From contig CM057158.1 in assembly GCA_029962745.1 (NCBI GenBank), positions 14,933,173 through 14,997,172 on the forward strand: a stretch of DNA of 64,000 nucleotides. Reading direction: 5' to 3'. The notes under the pieces are model-generated. The model was not told where the DNA came from and did no database searches. It was given only the letters and a program-made list of their open reading frames with translations. This document shows, piece by piece, positions 1 through 14,700 of the stretch. The DNA comes from Echinometra lucunter (taxonomy: Eukaryota > Echinodermata > Echinoidea > Camarodonta > Echinometridae). The position numbers and the translations under genes were made by a program. Each line of letters begins with the position of its first letter. The first letter of the stretch is position 1.

Positions 1-1789
1 GATTAAAATACTGTACATTAAAGGGTAAGCACACAAGAGAACTTTCCAGCAAAGAAAGAGAGACTAGTCATTTCTAAAAGTACACTCCACATTGACTGTG
101 GAGTTTAAGTGGATCCCTGAGTATAAAACTAAAAAGGTTATGAATAACCAGGGAAAGAACCTCTGTATCCAAGACCCCTCATTGTGACAGAAATAGCCCA
201 TGATGTCATTACTTCAGGAATACAGACACAATGTTCTAAGATCCGGAATCCACTATTGTTTACAGATTTACAAGTCAACCCTTGGCAGTAGCTTTATGAC
301 ATACTGGCACATGACCCACATCTGGTAGTTATTGTGTTATATGTTCCCTGTTATAAGTGTCCTGTATTCAAAGGGCTACTAGTTGCAAACTGTTAAATGA
401 AATTCCATCTACCGGGGTACTGATACTGATCAAGAAGTCAAAGTATAATAATGCAAAACTCATGTAATTTGGTGTGGCACGTCTGTACACTGACAAAGAC
501 ATAGGAAGAGACTAACACTCTGGTAATTTCCGAAAAACATCTCTGAACTGTTTCAGCTTTCTAAAAGTACAATGGCAGCACATATGGGAGCAAGTCGGTG
601 ACACATATCCCACATAAAATTAACAGGGCAACTCTCAGTTCAAATGACACATAACATCAATAACTTCCTTTAGGATATAAGTTTTGCTAGTAGACTGGTA
701 TGCAGTCATGAAATACAGGGTTAGGCAGAAGTGAACCGAGAGTCAAGAGGTGGGAGCTACGAGATGGGTTCGTACACCATTCCAAGATGACTATCAAATA
801 TGTATTGAAAAGAGAGAGTGAGTTAATGAAAAAGAGGCAGAAAGGCAAGAGAAAAGGAGATCAAAACAGATCTGGAAGAGGAGAGATAAAGAGAGAGATG
901 GAAAGAGAAGTGAGTAACAATACGACAAATCGAGAATAAATTAAGAACCAACATAATTTTTAAACTCAATAAATTGCTTATATTTGACTCATTAATTTTT
1001 ATTCTGCATTCACAAAATTCTACAACTTTACTAGATGTGTGTATAAAACTTTAAAATCTTTTATCATACAGATATTTACATATTTCACATATCTACAACA
1101 AAAGCAAAGTCAGATACTTACAAGCATGCATTTACAACAATACAAGAAGTGTATAGGAACATACATTTTTTTCAGTTATAAATAAAATGTAAATTGAAGT
1201 TCTCCATTGGTATGGGAACACTGAACCAGCAAAAAGGTCATACAATCATACTCAAAATAAAATCTTTCATGACATGACAACATTCAAACACATGTTGAAA
1301 TAAGGTCATGATAATAGTGGAGAGCCTTTGATCAGGACACAGCACTTATGAAACAACAATAAACACAATGTATGTGAATGCTACCAGCATTTTATTGAAT
1401 GTTGTGGTACATTTTTAATCTACCAATTCAGAAATGCCTAAATCTTCATGATGATCAACTCTTTTATATCTCAGAAAATTTCTTTTTGAACGGGAAGAAA
1501 TACATATGATGCAGCAGTCCATAGTAACACTACCGCAACTGTTCATACCTTATACACCAACAACAGTTAATGGCAGAAAAATATGGCATAATTCATCAAG
1601 CTCAGGATATCTCATCCCACTTGACTCACAGTGGGCACAAAGATCGGGCTAGGACAAGATCTATGAGGTACAAAATAACATGTGGTAGGCAAGGTTTAGT
1701 TTGCTCATTGCTTCATCTAGATCAAAGAGTCAGTATTGGGGAAAAGCTGTACAAAGGAAAGCTGAAACAAACTGACACCAAGCAGCCGT
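1..1789. other. 3' flank of RTTN, no gene seen
   Basis: AT-rich sequence without recognisable coding potential. The 98-codon frame at 1570-1866 overlaps the degenerate array and shows no known motif. Candidate minus-strand AATAAA signals occur near 996-1003 and 1391-1396. Confidence 0.5.
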
Positions 1790-2640
1790 ATTCTTGTTGC
1801 CTCAGTCAGAGGGTGGAGTCAGTCTTGCGGAAGTGGTGTGAGAGACACATTGACTGCTTACTTTAACAGTAATAATATCTCTTCTTGTAGCTTGAGGATT
1901 CAGTTCTGTAGAAGAGCTGTACGACACTTGATGGCCATGTCTTTTCTCTTTGACTCAATCATAGTGAGCTTTCAGTCCTGCAAAAATAAAAATGTAAAAT
2001 ACATTGACATTTGGTAGTCATTTATCTTTATTTTGCTTCTCTCAGAGTGAGGATTGGTCCTTTAATAGAGCTGCACAGGATTTGTACCATACTATAACCT
2101 GGCGTCCACATCTCTTCAGACTGCCCACACAGAGTGAAGATTTAGCCCCAATGGAAGGCTGTAAAGGGTAAGAAATTGAACTGACATCCTGAAGCCAGGT
2201 CATTCTTTACTACTCCACAGCTAGGAATCAGTCCTGAAGCACAGCACTAAGGAACACATGGAAACATAACCATGTCTCTTTCAGAGTGAGGAGTAAGTCC
2301 TGCAGTAGAGCTGTTAGTGATGATGTAACAAACAGACAACTAGTTCTCATGCCTCTACTTGTCGCCTTGATCAGTGTATGTGCTTTGCAGAAGAACTGTG
2401 AGGGGCACGCTGACAGCAGGCAGCCATATCTATGCTCGTTGCCTTATTCTCAGCAAGGAACAGGTCCAGCAGAAGAGCTCCAAGAGACAAACTGGCATGT
2501 ACATGTACCTAGCTATTTATCCCTTTACTGTTTTGTATGGAGTAAAGGTTCAGTCTTGTAGTAGAGCTGTCAGGGATGAAGTTACAAACTGGCACCTAGT
2601 TGCTATGTCTCTTCTTGTTGCCTCAGCCAGTGTAGCTGGG
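1790..2640 (-). repeat. Degenerate ~85-bp tandem array containing the RTTN C-terminus
   Basis: Imperfect units (roughly 8-9) share a core of CAGTCYTG..GTAGAGCTG followed by a pyrimidine-rich CTCTTCTTGTTGCCT stretch (plus strand). The genuine unit is 2548-2640 and holds the last RTTN codons and stop; others sit near 2285-2370, 2371-2454, 2455-2535, 2040-2120 and 1890-1975. Downstream copies probably lie in the 3' UTR. Confidence 0.8.
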
Positions 2641-2729
2641 GGTTGAGGGCGCTGTATCTCTTTCTGCAAGACCACTTCCAGCTCCTGAAGACTCAGGCTC
2701 AGACGTGATGGCTTCAGAAGGGCTTTAGC
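2550..2729 (-). CDS. RTTN: RTTN terminal coding exon 45
   Basis: Residues 2192-2250 and stop. [12 protein letters not shown] follows YESQK as in vertebrate KAKTALKSPSV; ends [16 protein letters not shown]. The C-terminal ~28 codons are one unit of a degenerate tandem array running on into the 3' flank. Confidence 0.94.
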   Translation of the reverse strand, partial: AKALLKPSRLSLSLQELEVVLQKEIQRPQPPATLAEATRRDIATRCQFVTSSLTALLQD

Positions 2730-5700
2730 CTGGAGAATAAAACACAGGGATAGAGAAGAATACTCAATGATTTGGTAATATGAATGACTTAGGAATGTAG
2801 CATGTGACTAGAACTTGATAGCAAAGACTGAAAAAAAAAAATCAACCTACAGACAAAGTCAATGCCCTTTTGTACTGCTTATCGAAATCACGTTGACATT
2901 AGAAAATATGTCATAATATTATCTACACATAACAAAATAGTGACGCACAAGTTACTGAAATGACCTAAAGTTGGTATTTTCACAGTCTTTCTGATGGTGT
3001 TCCAGCAAACTGTTTGAAATACCAGACACAATGACAGATAAGTCAAATCACTACAATAATGCTGATAAAGCAAAATCTTGTTCTCATATACTCCAAATAG
3101 TTCGTTCAAAACATGATAATAACTTTACATTGGATAATTTCAAGAAATTGTTTGGTATACCCTCTGACAAATTCCTGTGCTTTTTGTTTCTGTCCCTGAA
3201 ATATTTCATCTTTCTATGCAAATTCAAAAATACCAAGCCAGAATTTGTATCTTTTAAGAAATTTATGAAAACTCAAAAAGAGACAGAATATTTTGTAGCT
3301 AAGAAAAGAGGGAAACTTCATATCCATTTTAAGAAATGGAAGTTTGATTTATAGAGTTATACATATACATAATATATTAATTGATGTAATGCTTCTGTTA
3401 GCACCGTCGGTTGTTATTGATTTGCAAATTACCACTTATATGAAATAATTAGCCTATTTGAAGGAGATTTTACTGCTTTTTATTGCTAAATTTATTCCTA
3501 TGATGTTATTTTGCTGTTATTTTTTATTTGTTTATCTTATGTAATTGTCGCCTAATTTGTTTGTTTGTAATCATTGAAATCAATAAAACATATAATTAAA
3601 AAAAAAAAAAAAAAAAATCTTGTTCTCATATGTAATATAAAGTACTTGATATGGTAGTTAAAAACTTTGTGATATCCACAAAGGTTAACTTGACCAACAC
3701 ATAAATCACCATGATTCTTAAAGTGATTACACAATGGTAAAAGTTTTTTTGATATGTGATCGAGAATAGAATTCTAAGAAGAATAACATAAAAAAATGAT
3801 GATTTTTCAATCGAAAGCAATGCATTTTGGCTAATTTTCTCATAAAAAGTCAAGAGTTGACCAAAAAATTTGAGTATGAGATATGACGTCAAAGTGGGTA
3901 CCCAGCTTCACACATCGCAGTTGTGCTGCGCGCTAGACTGTACAATATGTATTATACCTTTCGCGCATTTTGCTAGAAGTGTGCGACAAGGTACCCACTT
4001 TGACGTCATTTTGGCGTAAAAGTGGGTACCCAGTTGAAACTGGGTCACAGCTGAGGGGTCAAAAATATCCTGAAATCTTACCACATTTGGGGGTTTCCTT
4101 GGCAACACGACTTTTAAACAAACTTTAGGCAGATGATTTTCTGCTAATAAAGTCATGCTCTTTTAAATGAGCTAACATTGTTTCAGCATTGGGTACCCCC
4201 TTTAACTATCAGACAGTTCATAAGCTCCCCTAACACATCTCAGAGGTTTTCAAAGCTTTATTGTCCTGTCTGTGTATTTACTAACATATTGTGAAGTATC
4301 TAGGATACTACTTACTTTCTGACTCTCATAGATGAGAGCATAGAGGGCACTGGTCACTGTGTATTGCGTTTTCAGATCTCCACTGGTCAGAGAGGTCAGA
4401 AAAAGACTGACCAGCTTATCTGGGTAGAGAAGAAATCAAAAAGATCTAGCTTTAACACACTGTCATACACTGATTAATCTAAAAAAGCACTAAAAGGAAA
4501 TAAGAACCAGTGTACTTGAATTCCAGCTTCAAAAACAAATACTACTTTTCCCAGCAAGTTTGATCATTATCAAAACAAAACAAAACAAATAAAACACCAA
4601 CAATAAAAAGAAAAGAAAAATGAATTCATGGCTACAGCATGCTTAGGATAAGGGGCTTTCTGCGCAGGTTTTGTCATTACATCACAGAGGAAACCATAAA
4701 AAATCTAATATTAAAGAGATGTACCAGATTCAGATTCAGATTCAGATTCAGACCAGACATTTAAACAAGATTATTTTACTAGTCCCAGCTCTGTGCCTTT
4801 ATTTCTTTACCCTGATATAACAAGTTTTCTCATATAACAAGCTAACTGTTAAAGGCATTGGCTAACTTTGTGAGTAGCTGATTTTAAAAAATTCTCAAAC
4901 TAAGATGAAACATGTGTATGAGTACTTGTATTTGTACTCAAAAACCCTGAAACCAACCCTAATTTGGAATGAAAAAGTGTAATTTAGACGCAAACGGCGA
5001 TTTTATCACCCTTCGTCTCACGAGACAATCACTAAGAGGACCACTTTGCTTGAATTTGAAAATGCCGTTATGTGCCTCCCGCCGCGTGATACGCCAATAC
5101 ACACAGTACGGTAAGGTGAGTCATACGCGCATGCGCATTCCTTATGTCTATTCTGTGCAACCGACCCTCGTATATTTTTCAAACATTGGATCACATTTTT
5201 CATATCTAAAAATACTTCCTGTGGATATTATACTTTGAAACTTTCAGACTGGTATTTCTACACTATAACCCTTATGTTTATCCCATTTTCAAGTAACAAA
5301 ACAAGATTTTTTAAAATCATAACAATGTTAACCAATGTCTTTAAGGTCCAAAGATCCTTGCTATAGTGAGGTTCCACTTTATATGCAAAATATGATGATA
5401 GACATATAACATGGTCTGTCTACGGAAGTGTCTACTATATCAAGTTTGACAAAAACATTCCTTACCATTTGCCAATAATCTTGTTTTATTGGCAGCCAGA
5501 TAGCAGAGATTGTGTAATACCAGCAAGGCAGAGTCTTGGAGAGAAGGTACTGGGCACTGGGCAAAGTCAATCAACAGGTCTAGAGCATCTGAGGAGAGAG
5601 AGAGAGTAAGAAAATACACATATATGGAACATATACTTTGAGCCATTACCATTAATGTATAATGATTTCCACAAATCAATGACAACTTCACTATAATAGG

Positions 5701-8700
5701 CACAGATAATCAGGAAAAAACTTTCATTTTCATGTTGGAGTACTTCTATTATGGAGATATTAATATTTTCACCCAACAAGGGGTGGTGTAACCTAACTGG
5801 AACATACAATCCACTACATACATTTACATACATTTTCAGATCACACTTGTTAAATGTACATGTAGCCCTACATTCTTTACCCTGCAATAAAAAATACATG
5901 TATGAGATCATGTGATATTCCATTCATGAATTTTAGTGTAAACCTCTGAAAGGAATATGAAATAAAGGCTACACTCTACCATGCATTAGGACCCGTCCAC
6001 CCTGAAGGCTTCCTGCACAATGACCGCAGTGCTTTGTTATGCTTCTCACATGCTCCAAACCCTTGTAGATTTTACACATGACATGTACATGCACGTACCC
6101 ATTCGTGACAGAGATCCACATTTTGTGGTTTGACCTAATAACTTTTGATGCAGAGCCCTAAAAATTATACCAAATACATGAGCAGAAAGAGCAAAAAATT
6201 CTACACAAACTGTGCCCATTTTGGTTGCATCAATATTTGTTGTTTGATGCTGAAAATTTTTAAAAGGAAAATAAGCATTAAAATCCTTAAATTGGCAATG
6301 TGATAGAAAGTTTAAAATCACCATTTTCCCCGGCAAATTGGCAACTTTTTGACTTCTCATCATAATTTCTGTCAATTTATATTCATTTCAGATACATGAC
6401 GTTCTATAAGAAAAATGTAGCAATAAAATAAAAATGTTAGTGTTGCCAATTTGAAGAATAAAAGCTGATCAAATTAGGCTTTAAATAATTCCTGTCACGA
6501 ATGGGTTAAAGCTGTTGGAGGTTCACATCCCTGGACCAGCGATCTGAAATATTTGTTTGCCTTTCTTTTGTTTGATATTCCACTAGAGGCAAAAACTGCA
6601 CAGCATCTTAGTTTTGCTAATATTTTGTTGCTCATTATCTAAAAGAAAAGAAATCTAATGAAGAGCTTTTGAGCTGTTAACCAAAACTGTGCATAACCTT
6701 TGATGAGTGACTGAAGCTCATCAACAATACGTGTACTGAGGAATGACACTACTTTTATGACCTCAAAACCGACAGGAGAAAACAAAACCCTTTCATGCAA
6801 AATCACTCTCCAGTCTCCACAGACACGGAGTAATTTCTGCACATCTATCGATATCATACTAACATTGTTTTCAATTTATCTTCCCCTTATGACAACATTC
6901 TTCCTGTAGTCATAAAGCTCTGATACAGGTGTTTTCTCTATTCTTAACTCGTTGAATGCTACACTCAAGATAACTTGTGCTGGGGTTTATGGAAAATGGT
7001 TGTTGTACTGAAATCATATCATGCTCAACGGGTTAATAACAAACAGACATCACTCTGTTTCCCTCAATCCATCTCCCCACATCCGGTTTCTTCCGGATCC
7101 ATTTTCTCTCATGACAGCTATTCCGTTCTGACGATCCGTGAGGTTAGCCTGCCTGGAGTTTACGACTCTCATGACCATTTTCCATCCCTAAGAGAGTGCT
7201 TATTGCTAAGGAAACAGAGGAACTACGTATGTGGAGTGAATGCTGGAGGTGACCAAAGGATGACCCACTCCTCACCCACAATCTACCTGACCTAGTTGGG
7301 GAACCTGTGCCTCCTCTTTCTCTCTACCACAACAATCAACATTCCATAATTAATACCATATTTGAAGATTCAAAAAGGTTATGTGGAATTCATATTCCAT
7401 AAAAACATGAAACCTCATTCTATTTATGAAATAACAAATAATAAATAAATGTATCTTTAAATGAATTATTAAGGGGTTATCCTAAGACAGGAAAGGAATC
7501 TTTGCATGTCATTTAAAATTGGATTGGCTCCTTGGTAAGTTTTATCTTTGAATTAGGTTTGTTTCCCTTTCTGGCTCACTAAAAAAAAAAAAAGAAGCAA
7601 TTCTAAAATTATAGGTCATCTTCAAGCTTTATCCAATTTTTGTTTTGAAACCTGGTTACATTCATAACTGCCTATTCAGAGAGGGGGGGGGGGGGGGGGG
7701 GGGGTTACAGCATGGGTTCTATCCTACTCACTGACTATGGTATCCCATCTAAAACTACATCAAATCCAAATTATATCATAATAACTAGTCTCTGCATCAT
7801 TTTCATGATATATCATACCATTGTTAAAATCATATCAAGCATGAATGTTGAAAATCTATTTTCAATACTTTTCAAATTATTGTGTCTAATAACTTTACAG
7901 GGTTAAAAATTCAGATTCACTGATCTAAAGTAATCAGAAAACAAGTGCAAATCACACAAAACACAGGGAAATCTCACAGTTTAAAAAAACAAGGGTATTA
8001 AATTTGGAATAAATGGACTGCTTTGGAACCATCACAGCATATGTTATACTTAGCTGCCTTAAACACTGGGATGGCTCTTACCACAGTGACTTGGGAGTTC
8101 TTCTGATAGAGGACAACAACCTTAAAACTCTAATTGACCTTAACTAGGAGTTGTTTTTTTTAGTATCTATAAAGAAGAAACTATTTGCTGCACAACAGAT
8201 TTGTGATGGAAGGGATGGGGGTTGATGAGAAGGGAGAGGCTTGGCTTGTAAAGTGCATCATCACAAGATGAGTCATGAAATAGTTTTGAAATGATATGGG
8301 GAGGGCTTTATAGTTTCTGTCAGGTGATAGGGAAAGTGGGCAATGAAATGGCAACCTTTGACACAGGAGAGCAACTTTCTCTACAATACCAATACTTTTC
8401 ATGAGTAAGAAATGCATTTCCTTGTAAAAAGCAGGACAAAGTATATACAGGGAATAAAAAAATATAAAAGGATTTTAAGACCTAAATGTCAATAAAAAAA
8501 GGGAAGGGGTATATAACACTAAAAACCTATCCTGCCATAAACTGTTTAGGAAACACACTATAGTGCTATGGATGAATAGAAAACATTCCTGAGATATGAT
8601 TAACAACCATTAATAATCCAGACAACTTACATCATAAGACACAATAACCTTCTTTGCTAGGCACCTTAAGATCACAGTAATTAGAATTTCCTGGAGGCAA

Positions 8701-11700
8701 TATTGTCAATTAGTAATAGCCATACAGCAGAAAGGTCACCAAAAGGTCTATGGACAATAAGGAACAATGCTATACACTAGGGGAAAACGGCTGTTACGTG
8801 GAAAATGACCAATATTAACTGATTGCATTACGGGTTATATCATGGTCAAGAGATAATATGGACAGATTCTACAAAAACAAAAACAAAAACAAACAAAAAC
8901 AAAACAAAACAAAAAAACAAAGACAGAGGAAATGTCTGAATAACAACGTAGGGCTAGACATGACATTCAATTTACAAGGGCTTTCTTTTCACTCAAATCA
9001 TGATGCATGAATTAGGGTAGAGCTACTTTATCTTTCTTAGGTAGCTTTACTAAACAAAGTAAAAAGAAAACATAAGTAAAGGATGCAAAATGCACACTAT
9101 TTTCAGTACTTTCTACATTCCTGATGTGTCTTATCTCGCCACTCCCATTTTGCTGCATAAAAGCTAACTCAATGTATAATCCACTTCCACTAACAAATTT
9201 TTCCCTGCCAATCCTCTCTTCTCCCCTTGCAATCTTTAGACTCAGATATGACCTTGAATGTACGCGGTTATTTGGTATAACCCTGTGCCTAGATGAGTGC
9301 AATATAGTAGTTCATAACTCACAATCTCTTCAAATTTTGCAAATACTTTTTTCACAACATTTCTCTTCATCTCTACAGCTTTCTTTTTAAAGTAAAAAAA
9401 TACATTCTAAGTAAATTAGGTTTATAGAGATGCTTCATACATTCATACACTTCGTGCAAAGCATGCTGAAATGTGTTTTGCCTTTAAAAGTAAACAAATA
9501 AAAAAATCACTGAAGGCAACTTACTTAGTAGTTATATCAACATCATGACTAGACTTTACAAAAATAAGGCATGCTGAAATATGTTTTAACTTTCGAAAAG
9601 AAAATAAAAAGCAACTCTTGAACAATGCTGGCAACTTTTTTAATGGTGAGGTCAAAATCATGACTAGACTTTCTATGATGCAGGCATGCCATGCCCATGT
9701 CAACCATTGCATTGAAGGTTTCTTTCATACCTGGAATGCGCATGACCATCTGCTGTCCCTCCGTAGCGAAGGTGAGGTTGGTCAGGAGCTGAAGCCAGAG
9801 GGCAGCAAACGTTTGAGAGCTGGCAGTATTCTTGGTTTGCTTAGAGCTTCTTGGAAGTCTGACCTTGATGAAGGACCCAAGAAATCCACTCTGAAATAAT
9901 ACAAAACATCATCAAACATCAGAAAAGGTCCTTCAATTAAACATGTTACTGGAACTATATCACTGATAAAAGATCTTTTCTTGTTGACTCAAAGTCAAAG
10001 TGTGGGCTTAGAGTGTGCAAAAGATAAGGTACCTTATTAGAAAATAAGATTTCCATCAATATTTCATTAATTTGATATATCTTTCAGATCTAAACAACCT
10101 ATCTAAAACAATCCAGAATAACTCTAAGTAAGTTTCTCTTGAAATTCATTTCTATCAACAGAGCACAGGATGAGCTTGCAATTTTCATTTAATACCACTG
10201 GTCAACAATTAGCAAAAGCTTTCTGCTTCTTGAATGAAACATACCTTCTATTCTTGACAGTGTACATACTACAAGCAAAACCAAAACTTTTGGCTTTTTT
10301 GTTTGAAGATCCTGAAAATGTCAGCAATTCTAAGTGTCATCTTTTTCATTTTCAGTGACTAAATCAGTCTTATTTGACTTTCTTGTTCAGAGTGCACTTT
10401 GGCTGTTGACTAGTGTTTTTTTTAATTTTTTAAATTTTATTTGTTTATTTACTGATTTTATTTCCATATGTTCGATATACATGTATATAAAAAAAGACAA
10501 ACAATATAACAAAGTGGTGGATTCTACAGCTGGAAAAATATTATATTAAAAAAAATCAGTAATTTGTTACATTACTGACAATTGAAGCGGTATAACAGTT
10601 TGAACATTATTTAAAGCAAAAACTATATGACATGTGAAAATGAGGGGCTTATTGAATGTGTGGCTTTTAATGTTAAGCCCCTCTTGAAAACATAAGATGG
10701 TAATCATCAATAAAGTAAGACACTGTCTGGGGTTTTACATTTATAGGTTTAGAAAAGCAATAGTCACAAATATATTTCTCATATGTACTTTCTCACCTTC
10801 CACAGGACATTCCTGCACTCTCCAAACCAAACCAGGTTACCCAAGATGGAGAACACCTTACATAACAGGTCAGACTCTGACCCTTTCTCGGTCTTTAATC
10901 TCTCCCTCTCTACCAGTCTGATAAGGTAGTGCAGGATCGAGTTACCAGTCTGCCCTGGACCACTGGATGCTAAAGCTGCACACACTGAAAAGACAATTCA
11001 ATTCATTATTCCCTGATATCCTAACACTGAAACTTGGGGAGTGTTTCATGAAGAGTTTTGTCGCTGAAAATCACCAACAAATGTTATAAGCTACTGAAAA
11101 TCCTCGTATCTGATTGGCTGAAAGCAAATTAGTCAGTGAAAATCACCGACAAAACTCTTCATGAAACACTCCCTTGGTTGCAAAATGACAAACTAAAAGA
11201 ATTTATACCTTACAGGATCTACCAAAAGGGAAAAATAACTATTAACATTCATGCAATAGAATTCCAAAAGGAAATTACCATGATTCATTTCCTTTGCAAT
11301 GGCATTATATTAAAGTATACCTTTTCTATAATATACAGAGCTCCATTTGAAACAACTACATTGTTTACAAAAATGAAATCTTTTGTTTAACATAATTACC
11401 TATCAACTATTTGCAATTGATTCATCATAAAAATTTGTTAGAAATTAACTTCATATCTACAAGAAACATAACACGTACATGTAATTACAAAAAAAAGGTA
11501 AAAAGGTGAGAAGGTTTCATACCAACAGGGCATCTAGCAGTGTAGGTAGTGAGAAGTAAAAGTGCAGTGGTCATAAGCTTCATGTTCATACCAAGCCAAG
11601 CCCATAGTTTATGAATGGTCACACCTAAGCCTGCCTGGTGAGCTGCCACCTGATAAAACAAAATATAGTAACGTATAATATACAAAATAAATTCCGGTCA

Positions 11701-14700
11701 CCATATACTATACTGCGTATCCTGACATAAACCTGTGCAGTGCGGATAGTTTCTGCAGATGTACATGTAGATCAAGAACCTATGGTGCATTCATATTTTT
11801 TTTTATTCCACAGGGCTATAGCAGCCCAGCAGACTATGTAAGCACCCTCCCTAGTATGTTTATATTTTATACTCTATTCAAGAATTTTTTTCTTAATCAA
11901 AATCTATTAGAATATTCTATGTAATCTTGGGTCAAAATTCTTAGCCTACCATGGTTTTAAAGAATCAAACTTTGGCTAAGAATTCTCTCTTAGCAAAAAG
12001 ATAAGATAAAACTTTTAAATATCATGCTTAAGTAGTTCATAGATTATGGGCCCAGATGCTGTTAAATTGAAGTAAAAATAAAACCATCCCAAACAAACAA
12101 ACAAACAAACAAACAAACAAACAAACAAACAAACAAACAAACAAACAATACTTTACAAAGCAGGAACAACACAAACAGTCTGTATAACATATGTTAAATA
12201 GATTTATAATCTTGCTTTTGAAAATGCACAGAAAGACTAAATCTAAATTCCTGCTTTTGGAAATGTAAGGCTAAACTAGACAGGAAAGAGAGGAACACAA
12301 AATACATTTCATACTTTGATGGTGAATCAGTGATAGGTAAAAAAAAAAAGGGGGGAAGCAAAGAACACCCCCCCCCCAAAAAAAAAAATCGAATAAACTT
12401 AGTGGTAAAATCTTAATATGTTTAGCAAGTTTTTCCAAAATACAAAGAACCAACTTTGCAAAGTATGTTTTATTTTCCCATGCAACTTCAAATGACCTTT
12501 GTCCTTTGACCTGTGATTTACTACGTACTGATGTGTTATATACATACATTACCTTGACATCATGGCTGTTCATCATAATGCTGTTGAGAAGATCAAAGGA
12601 TGACTGCAGCTCAGCAAATATTGGATCCTCCTACAAAACAGTAATATATGAACACATCATTAGACTTAACAACAGGCTTATTGATGAAGTGACAGACTAT
12701 TTTTCATGTCAAATGTTTTGACTTACTTCATGACATCAGTCTCAGATGTTAATGCATTGCACTGCTCATACATGTATGATATGTTGCTTCAAGGCAGAGA
12801 ATTTCACACAAAAAATCTGTCCAATCTGAATCTTATACTGTATTAGCCATATATTTTGCTGGGATTTTATCTTCATAATTTTTTTGCAAGTCAACAATGG
12901 ATCACAAATTCAACAACTCACTACTGCAAAAATCAAATACTCAAGTACAAGTATTAGCACATAATACAAGATCACAACAAAAATTTTGGAGAGTTATCTT
13001 TGATCACAACCGAACATCACCGTATACATTGTAGTACCTGTATGTGCTACTGCAGTTACAGCCATGAGAAACAGTAGCAATTGCCCAGAATATTACAAAG
13101 AAATATTAGGAGTCATTACTAAAAAACCCTTAAAACTTCCGTACCATATGTGGAATCATCACTGATATTAGGAGTTTTCAATCGCAAATTTAATCACTAA
13201 TGAAATGGTTTGACTAGTACCATTCACAAAAATTTATGTCCATGAAATATATGGTGTATACTAAAATATGTATGACTTTTAAAGTGAGCCTGGCTACATG
13301 CTTCATCACAAAAGCTCCATAATTAGGCTTGCATTGTTTGGTATACTGTTCACTGTAACCCCAAGCCATATTAAGAGGTGAAATTGTCAAAGCTTTGAAT
13401 CCTTCAGGTTTGGGGATCTCAAAATGATTGATTCATCATACGCAACAGGAGTCATATAGAGATAAACAGCCATCTTACCTTTTTCTTTGTACTGGTCTTG
13501 TCCATGTGCAGACTCTCTAGAGTGAGTTTGGTATGGATCTGTTTGAGGGTGTCAACTGTTGTCTCTACTATTCCAGCTAACAAGAAGAAGAAGTAAGATA
13601 AGAGATAAAGTCAAACTGAATCTTCAGCATAATAAAGTATATTCATTTGTTCTATTATTCATTATTGTTTCCATAACATTTACATGTCTAACCTACTTAG
13701 GAGAGTTATTGTCCTTCCTACTAAAAAGGAGGTGCTACTATCCATTTTAAGAAATGGAAGTTTGATTTATAGAGTTACACATATACATAATACATTAATT
13801 GATGTAATGCTTCTGTTAGCACCATCGGTTGTTATTGATTTGCAAATTTACCACTTATATGTAATAGCCTATTTGAAGGAGATTTTACTGCTTTTTATTG
13901 CTAAATTTATTCCTATGATGTTATTTTGCTGTTCTTTTTTATTTGTTTATCTTATGTAATTGTCGCCTAATTTGTTTGTCTGTAATCATTGAAATCAATA
14001 AAACACATAATTTCAAAAAAAAAAAAAAAAAGGAGGTGCTACAACAACCTGCCAATGCAAAATTTTGATGTGAGAAAGCAACTTTGACAGCAGAGAAGAC
14101 AGCTCGTTTCTTCTCTTCCTCTTCTTCCAGTCCTCTTCTTTCCCTCTCCCTCCTCATCCTCTCCATCATCTATTTTTTTTTTTTTTACTTGTCATTATCA
14201 TTGTCATAAGCAGAAATTCATGCAATAGTGTATTTCACTCACCATCTAATGCTGTACTCTTGGCAGTATCAGGGATAGCCAGGAGGACTTTGAGAGCAAA
14301 AAAGACTGCCGGTTTCTTCTCCCCCTCTACTTTTCTTCCCCTCACCCCTCTCCCCTCCCCTTCATTATCTCTTCTTTACTTGATGTTATCATTGTTATAA
14401 GCAGAGTTTTATACTAGAGGCAGTGTATCTCACTCACCATCTAATCCTGTACCCTTGGCTGTATCAGAGATAGCAAGGAGGACTTTTAGAGCAGAGAAGA
14501 CTGCTGGTTTCTCCAGGGTTAGACCAGGTCCTGTAGACCTTGGTAGGGAACCATCATAGGCCTTCAACAAGGCCTCACACAGCTCACTACCAGCCGATGG
14601 CCCTAAGTGGAACAATTCAGAATATCATAATTTTTACGATTAATGCCAGTAATATTTGCAAATTCTGTATGTGCATATTGGGCACTTTGTAAGATTTAAC

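Noticed and set aside
4790..5385. Full Tigger-like element
   Set aside because: Only TATAACAAG and GAGGTTCCACT fragments seen; no matching pair of ends.
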